From Pipra filicauda (lineage: Eukaryota > Chordata > Aves > Passeriformes > Pipridae): a stretch of 64,000 bases of DNA. The stretch lies in the NCBI RefSeq assembly GCF_003945595.2, contig NW_024104438.1, positions 1 to 64,000 of the forward strand, written 5' to 3'. The translations under genes were made by a program, and so were the position numbers. Within the stretch, counting starts at the first letter, position 1. Every line of letters starts with the position of its first letter. Shown here piece after piece: positions 37,087-49,776 of this stretch. The notes under the pieces are model-generated. The model had not been told where the DNA came from and ran no database searches. It saw only the letters and a program-made list of their open reading frames with translations.

Positions 37087-38755
37087 ACAGGTTTTTTTTC
37101 ACGTTCTCCCTTCCCTTCATCCTTCTATGAAACCTGATCTTAAATAAAGTACAAACCTATAACCAGTGGCACATCACTTATGTAGGGACACATAAACAAA
37201 GGCAGTGTTTCCTGATAGATTATTTCAAATCTCACTGACTGATCAGTTGTAGTAAAACCAAATTTTGAGCGTATTTTGAAGCAGCACAGATGCTTTTCAT
37301 GTTTAATGAAAAACAGCAAACTGTTCCCACATGGTTTCCTTGACCTCTCTCAACCTGGGTCACTAAGTATCTTTAAGCATCACATGTAGTTTGAATAAAT
37401 CTGGATGTTCTGTAATAATCCGAGATCAATCAACATAAATAAAATATTTTATCCCAGATGTGGCCTGGGAAGACATTTTCTTGAGGAATGTAGAACATTT
37501 GGGATTCAAATTGCAATGTTTTGCAAGGTTCTTTAACTTGAGAATTTAAACCAAGAATTACCTGCACCCTAATGTTATTTGAAGTAATTAAAAAGCCTGT
37601 GAAAGGCAATATAAATAATCCCATATACTCTGACTCAAACACTATAGTTTTTTTATAGTGGGCTTATTAGCTTGACATAAAATGTAAGCAAAACAAAAAG
37701 TGGGTGACTTTTTTTACTTTTTTTTTCACTTTAACGTAATTCCCAGGCTTCAGTCTTGGTAGAATTTATGCATGCACTTATCTGTAAGCACATGAATAAT
37801 CCTCTTTATTTCCGTAGCAATACTCATCTGCTTAAACTAAGCTTTAAAGACTTCCCACAGAAGCCATTTTCAAACACATTCCGAAAGTTTTGTTGAGAGC
37901 AGTGTAACTTACAGTTTAATTATAAGGGAATTGTATTGCTTCTCTCAGAGAGGAAGCTCGTGCTCTTTACTCCAGGGAAAACGGCTAATGTGTGTATTGA
38001 TTCATTTGTTTTAGAATGCTCTGTTGAACACCCATTAAATCAATGAAAATTTCAAAGTTGGCTGATGCAACCAGAAATCCACAGAGGAAAGATGTGGAGG
38101 TATTCCCCAACAAACATGGAATGCAAAATGGACTTCATCTAGAGGTGTTTTGGACCAGGGAAAAAATGTGGACCAGATCAGACAGAATATCAGTTTGAGG
38201 TAATTTCAAAACAGGTCGTTGATTTGTTTCTCCAGCCTGCTTTACAAATAAATGAAATTCATTCCCACACTGGGTGAGAATGAGGTTTTTCCCACTTAAC
38301 AGCAGTGAACTTGGTAACAGAACCAAGTTCTGCATGAATGTGATCATCCTTTTTCAGCAACATAAAGAAGGCAACTTCAAAGTATTAAACGATCAAACGA
38401 TTTATAGCACCATGCCAATTTATGTGAGATGGGGATTTGGCTCTTAAAATCACTCTAGCTTGCATGCAGTAAAATCACACAGTACCAAAGTTCAGCACAC
38501 TCTAACAGTGCATCCAAAGTGTCTGTTTGATCTATGGGGTGAACTATGCACAGTCATGGGACTGGATCCATAAACCTGGGCTGAATTAATAAGACTGAGA
38601 TCACCTCTCTTTGCCTTTTGCATATGTTTTTACTTACAGAGCTAGAACTTTGTTTAGCACAATAGTGGAATCAGTTATACAGTGACACCATGCAAGTAAC
38701 CCCCGTGCAAATGGTTCTGAACACACACAAACAGCCACCAGAGAAGGTCCTCGGG
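37087..38755. other. Unique sequence, partly enhancer-like
   Basis: No known repeat or exon. 37740-38060 has a conserved-element texture (aatttatgcatgcac, tttaattataaggg, cattaaatcaatgaaaattt) and a few CpGs (tttccgtagc, aacggctaatg). Confidence that this reflects real conservation is low. Confidence 0.3.
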
Positions 38756-38935
38756 AGAATCATAGAATAATAGAATGGAAGGGATCTTAAAGATCTTCTA
38801 GTTCCATCCCACTGACTTGGGCAGGAATACCTTCCACTATATCAGATTGCTCCAAGCCCCATCCAACCTGTCTTTGAACACTTCCAGGGATTGGGTGTGA
38901 AAGTGATGCACTACCCTGTTGGCATCCACAATATT
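38756..38935 (-). mobile_element. CR1 LINE 3' fragment with internal insertion
   Basis: Minus-strand copy. On the plus strand: agaatcatagaataatagaa, tggaagggatcttaaagatc, ttctagttcc, cttccactatatcagattgc, catccaacctgtctttgaac and acttccagggattggg. About 25 unrelated bases (near 38897-38921) then interrupt the usual join to ggcatccacaa, which resumes at about 38922. The gap was probably made after insertion. Confidence 0.9.
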
Positions 38936-40466
38936 CCAGATTCCCAATCATAAACAACAGACCAAGAAAATGAAAAAGATCCTTGCATGAAAAAAAATAC
39001 TAGTCAACTAACCAGAGCATTTTGCCCATTTCTCTTTCCTTATATCAAGAGACCTCTAAATGTGTGTGTTCCAAGAACTGCTCCTAGCACAGACAGCTAT
39101 CACCCTTGGCAACACAGGAACTTTTGTTGAAGATACCACATACCCCTCACAAAGGTGCTTTCAAGGCAGTGTTGCTCAGCTCCACCTTCCACCAGGATGT
39201 GGCCATACAATGAGGGGAAGGAGCTTTGAGCAATGGTCTCTCATCATTTTTTGTTTGGAGAGCAGTATATTCATTTTGATGGACACACAGATCAATGTGG
39301 AGTAAATCCAAGATAACTGATGGGAGACTGGCTTTTCTAACTACTGGCCAATGGTCCTGGAGCTGTCAGCTACAAGGTTTGACCCAACAGGAATAAATGT
39401 TAGCAATCTCACCTATAGAGGTTTGTCCAGTGACAACAGGACTCCTTCTTCATTGTCAGTCTTCGATACGCAGGCCTAGAAAGTGACCCCTATTGCCAAA
39501 GCTTATTTTCTTAGCTTACTAGGGCAAGACTCATATTTCAATTGCTTTTCTTTATTGAAAAATTGATAATTCCTAAATGCACATTAGTGTGATGATGAAA
39601 GCCACATGGACTTCCATGTGAAATATCTGTAACTTCCTCTCTGTCTCATTTTTGTTTTTAACAGAATAGAGAGAAATGGAAAACTGGAGAGAAAAAAATT
39701 ATATCCTCAAAAATTACATTGGTTGACATCAAAACATTTTAATTGAAATTCACATTACAAAAATCCAGATGGTCCATGTTCTGTTCAAGCCTCAGGGGAC
39801 TGCAAAATGTTGCAATGTGTGAGATGCATCATCCCCTTTCTCCTCCTTGGTGTACAGAGAACTTTCAGACCAGATAACACAGGCTGATGAAATCTGGATT
39901 TTACAATCTCTTGGGGATTCAGGGAGATTTCAGGGAATGCTTGAGAGATTTGGGACTATCATCTCCCCCCTTTCTTTCAGACTTAATCCATGCAATCTAA
40001 AATCACTCTTTTGCTTTTTGTAGGTTGGTGCAAGGGTGTTACTCATCAATGGAAGTAGAGCAGACGTGTCTGATCTTCAGCTGGAACAGACCAAGTCCAT
40101 AAACACACCACATCTGGTGGGCATAAGGACTGTGACCCAAAACTAATCAGAATAATATTAGTCTTTGTCTATGATTAGTGACCTGCTGCATGTGTCAGTT
40201 TAGGTCTACAAATAGGGTAACTGAGGATGTGAGGCTTGGTTCCCATAAACACTGACATCAGACACACCAAGCTCTTGTAGCTGCCAGTTTGCATGAGAAA
40301 TGACAGAACATTTTAACAAGTGACTGAATGTGCTGCAAAGGGATCTGAATTGGCAGGTTGATGTGTGGAGAGCAAGGCGAGTAGGGAAGATTTTGGGTTG
40401 CAAATACACCAAGATCACTAGTATAGGAGGAAATTTTATGGTTTCAGGCACATCTGGAAAAAAAAA
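38936..40466. other. Unique non-coding sequence
   Basis: No recognisable gene or repeat. Frames are at most 81 codons and unassigned. Confidence 0.5.
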
Positions 40467-40488
40467 ATTAAAAGTAAATTAAAAGTAA
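40467..40488. repeat. Tandem duplication, 11-bp unit, two perfect copies
   Basis: attaaaagtaa is repeated head to tail with no mismatch, directly after an A run. Confidence 0.93.
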
Positions 40489-41278
40489 CCTGAGTCAAAG
40501 ACCATCTGTGTTTGACTGTCATCAAGATGAAATTATTACAAAGAGCTACCAAAAAACAAGTTTTCATGATTCTTGGGTTTTACCTCAATGTTATGAAAAG
40601 GAGAATTCAAAACAAAGCATCAAATAAAACTTAAAGATGCTTGACAAATGCACAAGGACAGCAGGTTGTGAGGTTGTACTTTTTCCTTATAGGCTGCTGT
40701 TTCCATTAGCTTGAAGGACTTTCCACCTTTTCCTCCTCAACATTTAAGTTGTCCACCTGGCTTGCTGGAGACGTTGCCAACTGAGCAGAGCAGTGAGCTG
40801 GGGCAAGGACCTCTCCTGTGCTTCTGCAAATCTCCTGTGGTGCTGGGATAAGGAGATAAAGGATAAAACAGATTAAGGGTAAGAAGGGGATGTTGAAAGG
40901 GAAGGAAGGGAGAATGGCTGAGGAGAAGGAAAATATTTTCTCTGCCACCTTTTAGAAAGAATGAGAGGACAGTGTCCAAAGAAGGAGTTAGGTCCTCACT
41001 GACACTGAGGTGGGACTCTCTGCAGAGACTTTTTGTGGTTAAAAAGCACTGGTTGTGGTGGCAGTAATTCCATATGGGAGATATATGGGAAAGCTGGACT
41101 GAGAGGGAAGGCTGGGGAAGAGGAAATTGAGCCTTACCTTTTTTTAATGTAGAAGGTGGATTAGATAAATTATGTTACATTTTAAAAATAAATGTCAAAT
41201 CTTATTAATTGTTAAATTGTGCTAAATTTTAAAGTGAATCTCTGACCATTTCAATAATTATAAGGTGACAGAACTATC
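40489..41278. other. Unique non-coding sequence
   Basis: No recognisable feature. Purine-rich patch near 40860-40940. Confidence 0.5.
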
Positions 41279-41456
41279 ATGGCCTTGAATGTTTTCAGGG
41301 ATGGGGACAACCTGTGCCACTGTTTCACCACCCTTATTTTTAAAAACTTCTTTATATCTAATCTAAATCAACCCTCTGTGATTTTAAAACCATTACTCCT
41401 TGTCCTATCGCAACAGGCCCTGCTAAAATGTTTGGGCCCCACAACTCCTTTATAAC
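41279..41456 (-). mobile_element. CR1 LINE internal 3' fragment, old
   Basis: Minus-strand CR1 segment lacking the extreme 3' tail. On the plus strand: atggccttgaatgttttcag, ggatggggacaacctgtgcc, actgtttcaccacccttatt, cttctttatatctaatctaa, accattactccttgtcctat and aacaggccctgctaaaa. Divergence is higher than in most other copies. It covers part of the ORF2 carboxy end, which is broken. Confidence 0.9.
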
Positions 41457-44399
41457 GTTAACATTTATCATCCTTTTTGTTTTCCTTTCTCTATCCTGCT
41501 TTTCCCATCTGTTTTGGTACCACTGTTTGTGTCATTTTAACAACCACCCTCTTCCCGCTCTTGCGCTGCATAGATTTTCAAGCTCAAAAGGAAAACAAAC
41601 CCACTGTAAAGCACACTGAACATTGCCACACCATCCCAGGTGTCCCCAAGCCAAGGAGCACCCTGTCAAAAGGCAGGTGCCATATGGAGGGTGTTTATCT
41701 CTTGGTGCTGCAGTCTTTACTGTGTCTACAAAGGAACGGGGCTTGGAAAACATGAGCTGCTCTCGTATTTATTTTCCCCCTGCATGGACACACCTATGAA
41801 TACATACAAACCCAAATGTATGCTTTAGGTAAGGGTAGCAGCAGCAGCAGGACTGCTGAGGAGCCCTAGCAGGACAAAGAATTCTGCTCCAATAAGCAGA
41901 ACGAAAGGTTTGATTGGCAACAGTGAAAGGCTGGCTGCTGATTTGGTACAAAGCTGCCTGATGAGCAAAAGCCAAAAATATCCCAGTTATTAATAATAAT
42001 GAATCACAGGGAGAAGAGTGAGAGGCCATGGGCTCCTCAGCTATTTGCACAAAGTTGCACTTACTGCTAGTGAGGGAGAAATAAGCAGAAAGCCAGAGGA
42101 AACAGAGAAAAGTGGAAGGGACAGGCAGACATGGCAAGTGGATTTTAAGGGCTTTAACTGAGGAGCTGGTTCCATTAAGAGGTTAGCTTTCCTGGACCTG
42201 ACCTGGCTATACTAGAGCATATCTGTGCAATAACTAGTTGGATGACCATTTTTTCCCTCCCAGCTTGTTGTCAGAATGCTGCTGAGTCCTGAGGCCAGGC
42301 CTCCTTAATCAGACTGTTGGATCTGCTGCATGGTCTGAGCTGCACACGTGTCAGTGCAGCTGCCACTCTGATTTCCAAGGGCTGAAGGAACTGCTCAAGG
42401 GACCCACAGAGGCCACAGGGACTCAATCTCAGCCCTGGAAGCAGGACGGTTGCAACTGAAGCCGTGCTTTAGGAGAAGAAGAAGCTGGAGGGTGCACAGA
42501 CATCCAGGGGCTGGGAGACACTTGAAGTCCCTGACAAAGGGACAAGAGAGGAGTCAGGATCTCCTGTGGGTCTCTGAGTTACACAGAACATGACAGGGGT
42601 CTAGTTCTGTCCCCCCATACCCCAATTTACTGGCTTTATGACCCTGTGAAAGTCACTTAAATATAAGAAGGCTCATCTTGTACTACTCCACAGGGCAGTC
42701 CTGAGGCTAAAATCCATTGGTGAGATCAAGGTACTCAGAGCCAGGCTCATACAATGCCTGGGAAACAATATCTGCCTGCAAGTGATAGGAATGAGCAGCC
42801 TCCCGTGCTTATAAGCCTTTTAACCATGCACACAAACATTGGCTCTCCAAAAAAAAAAAGTCTAAATCACAAGCAATAGTGAGTTTCCCACTAACCAGAC
42901 TTTCTCCTGTTGAATAATGCCAGAACTTCCTGCAAAGTGGCTGCTTTCCTAGGAAGTTGTCCTGAGAATTCTGGCTCTTTCCCAAGCTCAACCCCTTCCT
43001 GAGGCAAAACAAAGTGGTACTCAGCTCCCTGAAATCTGCCTTCGTGGGCATGAACTTAATGGATGCAATAAGACATGGAACACGTGCACGGAACGAGGGT
43101 TTCCAAGGCATTTGGAATGTGCCATCCATAAAAACTGGAAGCGACTTGCCAGATCAACCTATTCCACTTGTGCCACAAAGCCATGATTTACATGGAAATC
43201 ATCACCTGGAGTATGTGTGGTGGCTCCTGTGCAGTAACAAAAAAGTTTGTGTCTGAGATATTTTCACTCTTTGCAATTTAGCTTCTGTGCAGAGTGGGTG
43301 GTTGCAGGCTTTAACATCCAGTTCTTAATGCACCAGAGACACCAGCTGTGCTTTGACCACTAGTGCTTAAGCTGAAGGAGACCAGTGGCTTGTAACATTT
43401 GGGCAAGTGATGTTAAAAAAGAATAAAAAAGGAGTCTTTGAACAGGCAGGTTACTCACCATTAGCCTTTTGAGAACGGGTCAGCAAGCCCTTAGGAGCAC
43501 AGGCTTGAAAGGACAAAAGTATCATCATGATCAAAGGTGACTGTAACTCTTTCCCTTTTCACATCTCAATCAGTAAGGAGAAAAAGAAAAGAAAAAGAAA
43601 ACGCACACATGAAGACTTGAGAGGTTTTCCCAAGCTTTGAGTTGAAGACTGGAGTGACATCCATTTTGCTGCCATCCTAGAGCAGGTGGGATAAATCTCT
43701 TTGCTATATCCTGGACCTTACGGACAACAACAATACTCTTCTCTGGCTTAGCCATTATCCAAGTAAAGTCTCCATCTTTGCAGGCATCTTCCACCTCAGT
43801 CAAAGCCAGCTTGTGTCACTCTGCATTTGTCAGTATAATAAAAATAACTAATGGTCCAACTCATATAGCACCGAAGTCAGAGGGAGAACAAGGAAGAAAA
43901 TTAGATAAAAGACATGAGATATTCTATCTTCAGTGTTTTATTAGCCTGTGCTCTCTGGGTGAATCTGAATCCTCATGAAGTCGATGATTACACCTAGTGG
44001 GGAAATTCAGACTTACGTTAACATAGATAAAGAAGACCAAGTTATAATTTGTATCGTGTGGCATAAGCATATTCAATAAATGCAGACTGTAAAGGACATC
44101 AGGATCTGATCACTTGTTAAAAAGAGTTTATATTTTATCTTTTAAAACTAAGGAGAGATTCATTATTAATGGAGAACAAAGACAAAAATGTGAGCAGCTG
44201 GTGCATATACAAGCTATTCTGAAGTAGGTTCCTAACAGAGGTGAGATGAATTATCTTCTGGAAGTTGATTTTAGGAAAGTTTCTTATCGCAAATGTATCG
44301 TAGGACAATGATGTGAGCACTCAGGCCACCCACATTCATTCTTGGAAGCTTGGTGCTTGGATTTTTGTGAACATTTACAAGTTGGACAGGAGTCTGAGT
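41457..44399. other. Unique non-coding sequence
   Basis: No known mobile element or exon. A G/A-rich tract lies at 43575-43602. Frames reach 122 codons (42137 to 41769, minus) without recognisable domains. Confidence 0.5.
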
Positions 44400-44780
44400 G
44401 AATGTGATTGAATGGCCATATCAAGTATGCAGCGTTGCAAATTCACAGCTGCAGGCAGTCACGATGTAATTTCTGCTAGCATCCAATTAGTAGCCACCAT
44501 CCAGCTAGGGCATGAACAGCATAATTTCTCTGATAGTCAGCTGCCTGCCTGCAACCTGTTGTGCCCAAAGAAGAAAGTCAGTAATGCCTTCTCATCAAAA
44601 AAGGGGTCAATCAGTAGCGGAGGACATAGAAGAAGATCTTATCTAGCTCACTCTCTGTTGGAAATCAGCACTAGCTGATTTGGAAAGAAGGTTTATCTCA
44701 CTTGGCAATCTGTAATTATGCCTCCATGGCCTGCTGTCAATCTGCTCTGCCATTAAAGATGTTGTCTTGCAGTATTTACA
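44400..44780. other. Candidate conserved non-coding block
   Basis: Non-repetitive, with cacgatgtaatttctgctag, gcatccaattagtagcc, aatctgtaattatgcc and several palindromic words. An 88-codon plus frame is open (44412-44678) but resembles no known exon. Texture only. Confidence 0.2.
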
Positions 44781-45813
44781 GGAGAGGTACCTTCCAAAAG
44801 GAAGCTCATCCTACCAGTCTGAAGCACCTATACCAGGACAGTTTATCTTCTCTCAGCCTGGAAGAGCAACTTAGCCTCAAGATCTACTTTTACACAAAGT
44901 AAGGTGAGATGCAACTCACTCCAAAGCAAGAGGGAAACTCCTTGTTAAAGTAACACTTACAGGCTACTTAATGAAAAAAATTTTGACTAATAGGAATTTC
45001 TTGCTTTCCTTATCTTGTGACTGAACTCTTGAGGACCTGCACGTCACGCCTTTGGTTTATCAGGGTTAATCCTCCACTCCAATTTTGGATGATCTATCTG
45101 CACCAGCTGGATCTCTTGCAGTGGTGAGGTATCCAGCCACGTGGCTTTTGGAGCCAAGCGAGTGTCTCTGTGAAAACCTAAATATGACTCAATGGAAAAA
45201 AGAAGGCAAAGATCTTATGTCCACTCCATTTCCTCAGACATGATATAATGGACCTCTGCTGGAATAGGACCCAGATTAAAGCAGCTGCCTCAAACCACCT
45301 GAATGAAACTACCTATCCTGCGGAATATAAGAGCTTGGGGGGAAAAAATGGAAGGAATTAGAATAGATCAATTTACTTGGGCACCCTACAGAATAAAAGA
45401 CCTTCTACTACTTTCATTCTGATGCAAGACTTGTGTACCATAATGAAGCCTGTGTCATTCTGGGTTTAGTATTCTGCAGCCTTTAAAGAGTAGATGAGAA
45501 TCTACCTTTTCAGAAAGGTCAGCTGTGACTCAACCACTATTTTTATGTTGTTCTGCAAATTGTTACAGTGAATCACTGTGTACTTCCCCTCACATTCATA
45601 GATATTTTATGTTTCTTCATGCCTTGTTCTCCAAAATAGAAGTGGTCTAGACTGAGAAATGCAGTGCATAATTAGTTCATTTTATGTGGGAGAAAAGCAA
45701 AAATACCCTAATTCTGCAAAGTGCATCTGGATTCCTTAGGTCTAGGTTTCCTATGTAGTTTAAAGGTCAAGAAAAAATGATTAAAGGAAATTTCTACCAT
45801 CATTAATTTCATT
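44781..45813. other. Unique non-coding sequence
   Basis: No recognisable gene or repeat. Confidence 0.5.
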
Positions 45814-45833
45814 TTTTCACCTTTTGGTGAAAA
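45814..45833. repeat. Short hairpin, 8-bp arms, TTTT loop
   Basis: TTTTCACC (45814-45821) pairs with GGTGAAAA (45826-45833) across a four-T loop. It could form a stem in RNA. There is no evidence of transcription. Confidence 0.8.
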
Positions 45834-46305
45834 CACTTGAGTGAGTCAGACCTCTCTAAATATGAGCTCACCAGAAAGCCTGTGGGATGTTTCTGAGGTG
45901 AATGTGAAGCATCCTGAGCCCAGATGAGCTTTAGGAAGGATGTTTTTCACAAATGTAAAGTATAACAACACATTATAATATTTGAGTAACACATCATGAG
46001 TCAATGTGCTGCTCATGTATTCTGAGATTACCAAATTAAAATGATACTTTCTGGCTAAACAGAGCTGGTTTGTGGGCACCATCAGTCATTCCTGTTGGTT
46101 CCATGGGAGAAAATAGATTTTTTTTTTTTTAATTTTTTGATTTCTTCAGCTCTTGGTCATTGGCAAATATGTGTCAGATAATAAGACGTAAGAAGGAGTA
46201 GTAGAATGAATAAAATAGAACTGATTGTTGAGAAGCCAATTCTACTTTATTGTAACTCATATGTTTATTTTTTATTTTGATTCCATTTGGTTCAGTTCCA
46301 TTCTT
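45834..46305. other. Unique sequence with T run
   Basis: T run of 13 at 46118-46130. Nothing else is recognised. Confidence 0.55.
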
Positions 46306-46353
46306 AAATTGTGTTTATTTTTAAAATTGTGTTTATTATTTAAATTGTGTTTA
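46306..46353. repeat. Three-copy tandem repeat, 18-bp period
   Basis: The unit aaattgtgtttat plus a short variable A/T spacer occurs three times (starting near 46306, 46324 and 46342). Copy cores are identical; the spacers differ. Confidence 0.9.
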
Positions 46354-47359
46354 TCATCTTGAGATGAATTTCATCTATCTCAGGCTACTGCAAATATAAA
46401 ATTATTAATATCTGAGAGATTTAGGTATGCTCAGTGGTTTTGTTTGAATGTTTACCTAAAGAAAATATTTACTTTTCTTGAGTATTTACACCAATTAAAT
46501 TTAAACCCACAGTGATCTTGGGCAGTGTCTTTAGACACTAAGAGACAGACAGAGAGAAACAAAAGATTGATAGACCGCAATAATTCTTGTCACCCAAAAC
46601 TCTGCAATAAAACATTTGACCCAAGCAAGGCTTTCCTTTCCCTTAAAAGAAACATTTTATTATTTTTTATCACAGAGAAAATGCTCAGAGTTCAGGGATA
46701 TATAAGGAGGTTACCTAAATTTAGTTTATCCTGCCCAGAGCAGTGAGGTAGTCAAGAAATTAAATCTTTAACATCTTGAAAGAGCATCCCATGTCTGTTT
46801 TCAAGACCAGAAATGTTGAATCTGCTTAAGGTTTGAGTGACCGAGCAAAGGAAGTCTTAATAGGAGTCTCAGAAAAGAAAAGGTTTCTGGATGAGATCAA
46901 TTCTGGCTCTGTATAAAGATTTGTGGTTCTGCTGTTTATGTTCCATGTTATCCTGGCAACACTCTGAAGGATGAGACAAGTAAACCTCTCCAAATTTCTT
47001 CACAGGTTGTGGCAAATATGACACCTAGAGAAACATTTGTAGACAGAAACCATGTTTCTTACTAGAGCAACATATTTCAACAGGTTTTAATGCATAAAAA
47101 GCGTTCTTGGGGTCTGTAACATTGTAGTAGTCGACCCTCAAACTTCTGCTATTACTTTTTGTAAGTGATTACCATTAGCATATGGTTGCCAGTGCTAACT
47201 ACAGAGAATACCAGGGTAATACTAATTAGGAGAGAGAGGAAACTGTCGAGATTTTCTTGCTGTCGTCTGTTAAACTATTAATATTATTTATTCTGTGCAT
47301 TACAATAGCAGAGATGGAGGCACCCTTGAGCTAAGCGCTAAGCAAACAACTAACATTAG
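46354..47359. other. Unique non-coding sequence
   Basis: No recognisable gene or mobile element. A near-palindrome agatgaatttcatct lies right after the tandem repeat, near 46362. Confidence 0.5.
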
Positions 47360-48030
47360 AAAGTCCTTGCCACACAGGACCGTGCAAGCTAATTAAACAA
47401 GACTGACAAGGAATTGGACAAGCAACTGATGTGAAAACAAAGCCTCAGGTCGCATAACAATAGAACTATGTATAGCCTGAATACCCATCCTATTGTCGTG
47501 AGCCGGTGCTGCAGCCACTGCGACAAACGAGCTCTTCCAATGGGCGCAGAGGAAACAGGATAAATCATTAAAGGGTTTTGTAACGTTGTGAGCAATTTTC
47601 ACGAGGAACAAGATGGGCATCTGCAGTGTCGAAATGATCTGTTGTTGAACATAAAGCACTGTAATGACAGAAGGACACTTCCATTGCTGGGCAGAAAATG
47701 AAGTCATAAAAATGCAATTGCGGGAATGTTTATATCCGGAGGAGCGGGGCTTGATCAGAAGTAATTAAGTTCAATTCTTCAGGTATTGTCACTTAAACTG
47801 CTAGCCACAAGAGAAAGAAAATATGTTTTAAATGGTGTCATAATTCATAACATTTGGTGCAGGTTGTTCTCTTTTAACCTGAGCCATTCAGTTAAGAGGG
47901 GCTTACAATTAAATGAAACAGATTTATCCATCATTAATGAGACCAATCCAAAAGAGAGTGCCATCATTTGGAGCATTCTGTACAGCAATAAAGCACAGTG
48001 ACACATCAGAATTGACAAATATTATTAATC
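47360..48030. other. Strongest candidate conserved non-coding element
   Basis: About 670 bases without simple repeats and with far more CpGs than the flanks (caggtcgcata, ttgtcgtgagccggtgc, actgcgacaaacgagc, gtaacgttgtg, atatccggaggagcgg). Homeodomain-type words are frequent (agctaattaaac, aaatcattaaagg, agtaattaag, catcattaatgagac, attattaatcattgg). Retained CpG and dense binding-site-like words in AT-rich DNA suggest purifying selection, as in developmental enhancers. Open frames (104 codons minus, 71 plus) show no known exon. Confidence 0.35.
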
Positions 48031-49710
48031 ATTGGAAATGGAACATAAGGTGGTGGCAGCTGCATCTATGATCACTACACTTAAAATCCAGCATTCCCCT
48101 TCCAAATGTAAAACAAATTGTTTGTCTTTGACAAAGAAATCTCCTCAGGTGCCAGTGAAAGCCTTTTGGTTATGTAGGTGATGGTGCAATGACTGGAGAT
48201 ATTATTTTAGAGGCATGCTGCAGATTGTTGGTGGGTGCAGTGTGTACCTACAGAATGAATTGGGCAGGGAAAGTTGAGGCGTGAAACCGGCCAGAACAAA
48301 TGTGATCTTACAAAAGTAGGGCTGCTGTTTAGCCAGACTGAAAATCATATTAGCCCAAGCCTTGAGACTAGGCACCTTCCTGTGTCTTCAGCTTCTGGAC
48401 CCATGCCTGTCTATGGATGTCCTGTCTCTGGAACCTGATATTCTACATGACCACAGGACTCCTGCTTCAGTCTAACCATGAGCTCAGATTGAAATTTCCT
48501 AGGTGTGAAAAGCATTGAATACATGTGTCACTTCCGTTCAGAAATTAAACACCTGCAAGGCTGAGGGGGAACTCTACAGCTAAGAAAACTGCAAAGAATG
48601 GAACAGAGAAAGGCTGACCCCAGCTCCTCAAAAAACAGGAATGAGGAGGCCCACCACACTTTGGGGTGACAGGTTTTAACCTCAAAAAGGGAAGTGTCAT
48701 GCTTTCCATACAGTGCATACTTATATTGTGGAACCTTCTATGCTGCAGGGTAGGATTGGGTTAAAAAGAGGCAAATGTGTATAGGAGGCCAACCAGGTAG
48801 ATTAAATATGATGGTTGAATCTCCATCCCAGAAAACCAATGTACCACTGACTGTGGGAACTGAGAGGGCAAGTGAAGAATGGTCTTTTGTATTCTTTTCT
48901 TCTGCATCCGGAGTTGACTGCTTCAAGGGCAGGATACAGAGCTGGATAGCTCAGTGTAACTGTTAGTATGCTCTGATCTCATTTTATTCCCTAAGGGGCA
49001 GAGATGTCTCTTTCTGACAAACAATTTTAAGGTAATGGCCAGTCACCACTCACGTTGCTAACTTTTGACTGGGAGTTTTTGCCTGAGTCTTAGAAACACT
49101 TTAAATCACTCTGAAAATAATGGGAAAAGTCCACACTTAACTCAGATGATGCAGCTCATGGCTGGCTTCTCCTAGGAAGAAAATGTTCAGAGATTAGGAA
49201 CTATGGTAGTGTACAGTATTAGTAATGATAATACTGGGCAGGAGTTGGAGTGCTTCCAGTTCATAGAAGTAGAAAAAATTCAGAACATTGAGTCTCAGGT
49301 CATTGAGTCAAATCAAAAGTAATGACAACTGCAGTGAGTGCAGAAAATGATCACCAGGAGTCAGTAAAACAAGATGCAGTGGTATCTTTTTCTTCTGTTA
49401 TCTACTCAGTTTATCGAAAAACAAATAGTGAAGGGACTTGCAGATGAGTCTGAAAATGCCAGTTAGAAAAGGCCTGTCTAATCCAGCAGAGAAAATCCTT
49501 AGAGCAAAAAGTGGTAGAAGGTTCTCCACACCCATAGCTCTCAGAAATAAGGTACAAACTTGCAATAGTGAGGATTCTTAGCCACTGAAGTAAATTTCCA
49601 GAGGAAGAGGTAAGTTGTCCTTCAGTTGAAGAACAAAGCCATTTCTAGATTATATTCTTCAGTGCTCAACAGAAGAGTAATCAGGTGAATTTTGTGATCT
49701 GAGTGTGTAG
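48031..49710. other. Unique non-coding sequence
   Basis: No recognisable gene or repeat. Frames on both strands around 48.75-48.95 kb are mirror images of the same open region and unassigned. Confidence 0.5.
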
Positions 49711-49776
49711 GATGCAGGAGGTCAGACTAGAAGGTACAATGGTTTCTTCCTGGCTCCAAAATCTATGAATCTATTA
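49711..49776 (+). mobile_element. Old CR1-type LINE 3' end
   Basis: gatgcaggaggtcagactag, aaggtacaatggtttcttcc, tggctccaaaatctatgaat and ctatta follow the 3' end of an older CR1 lineage well known from turtles and crocodilians (a ggtcagactagatgatc, tctatgaatctatga type end). It differs from the aaggtcccttccaaccc copies and probably entered the genome before birds diversified. Confidence 0.65.
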
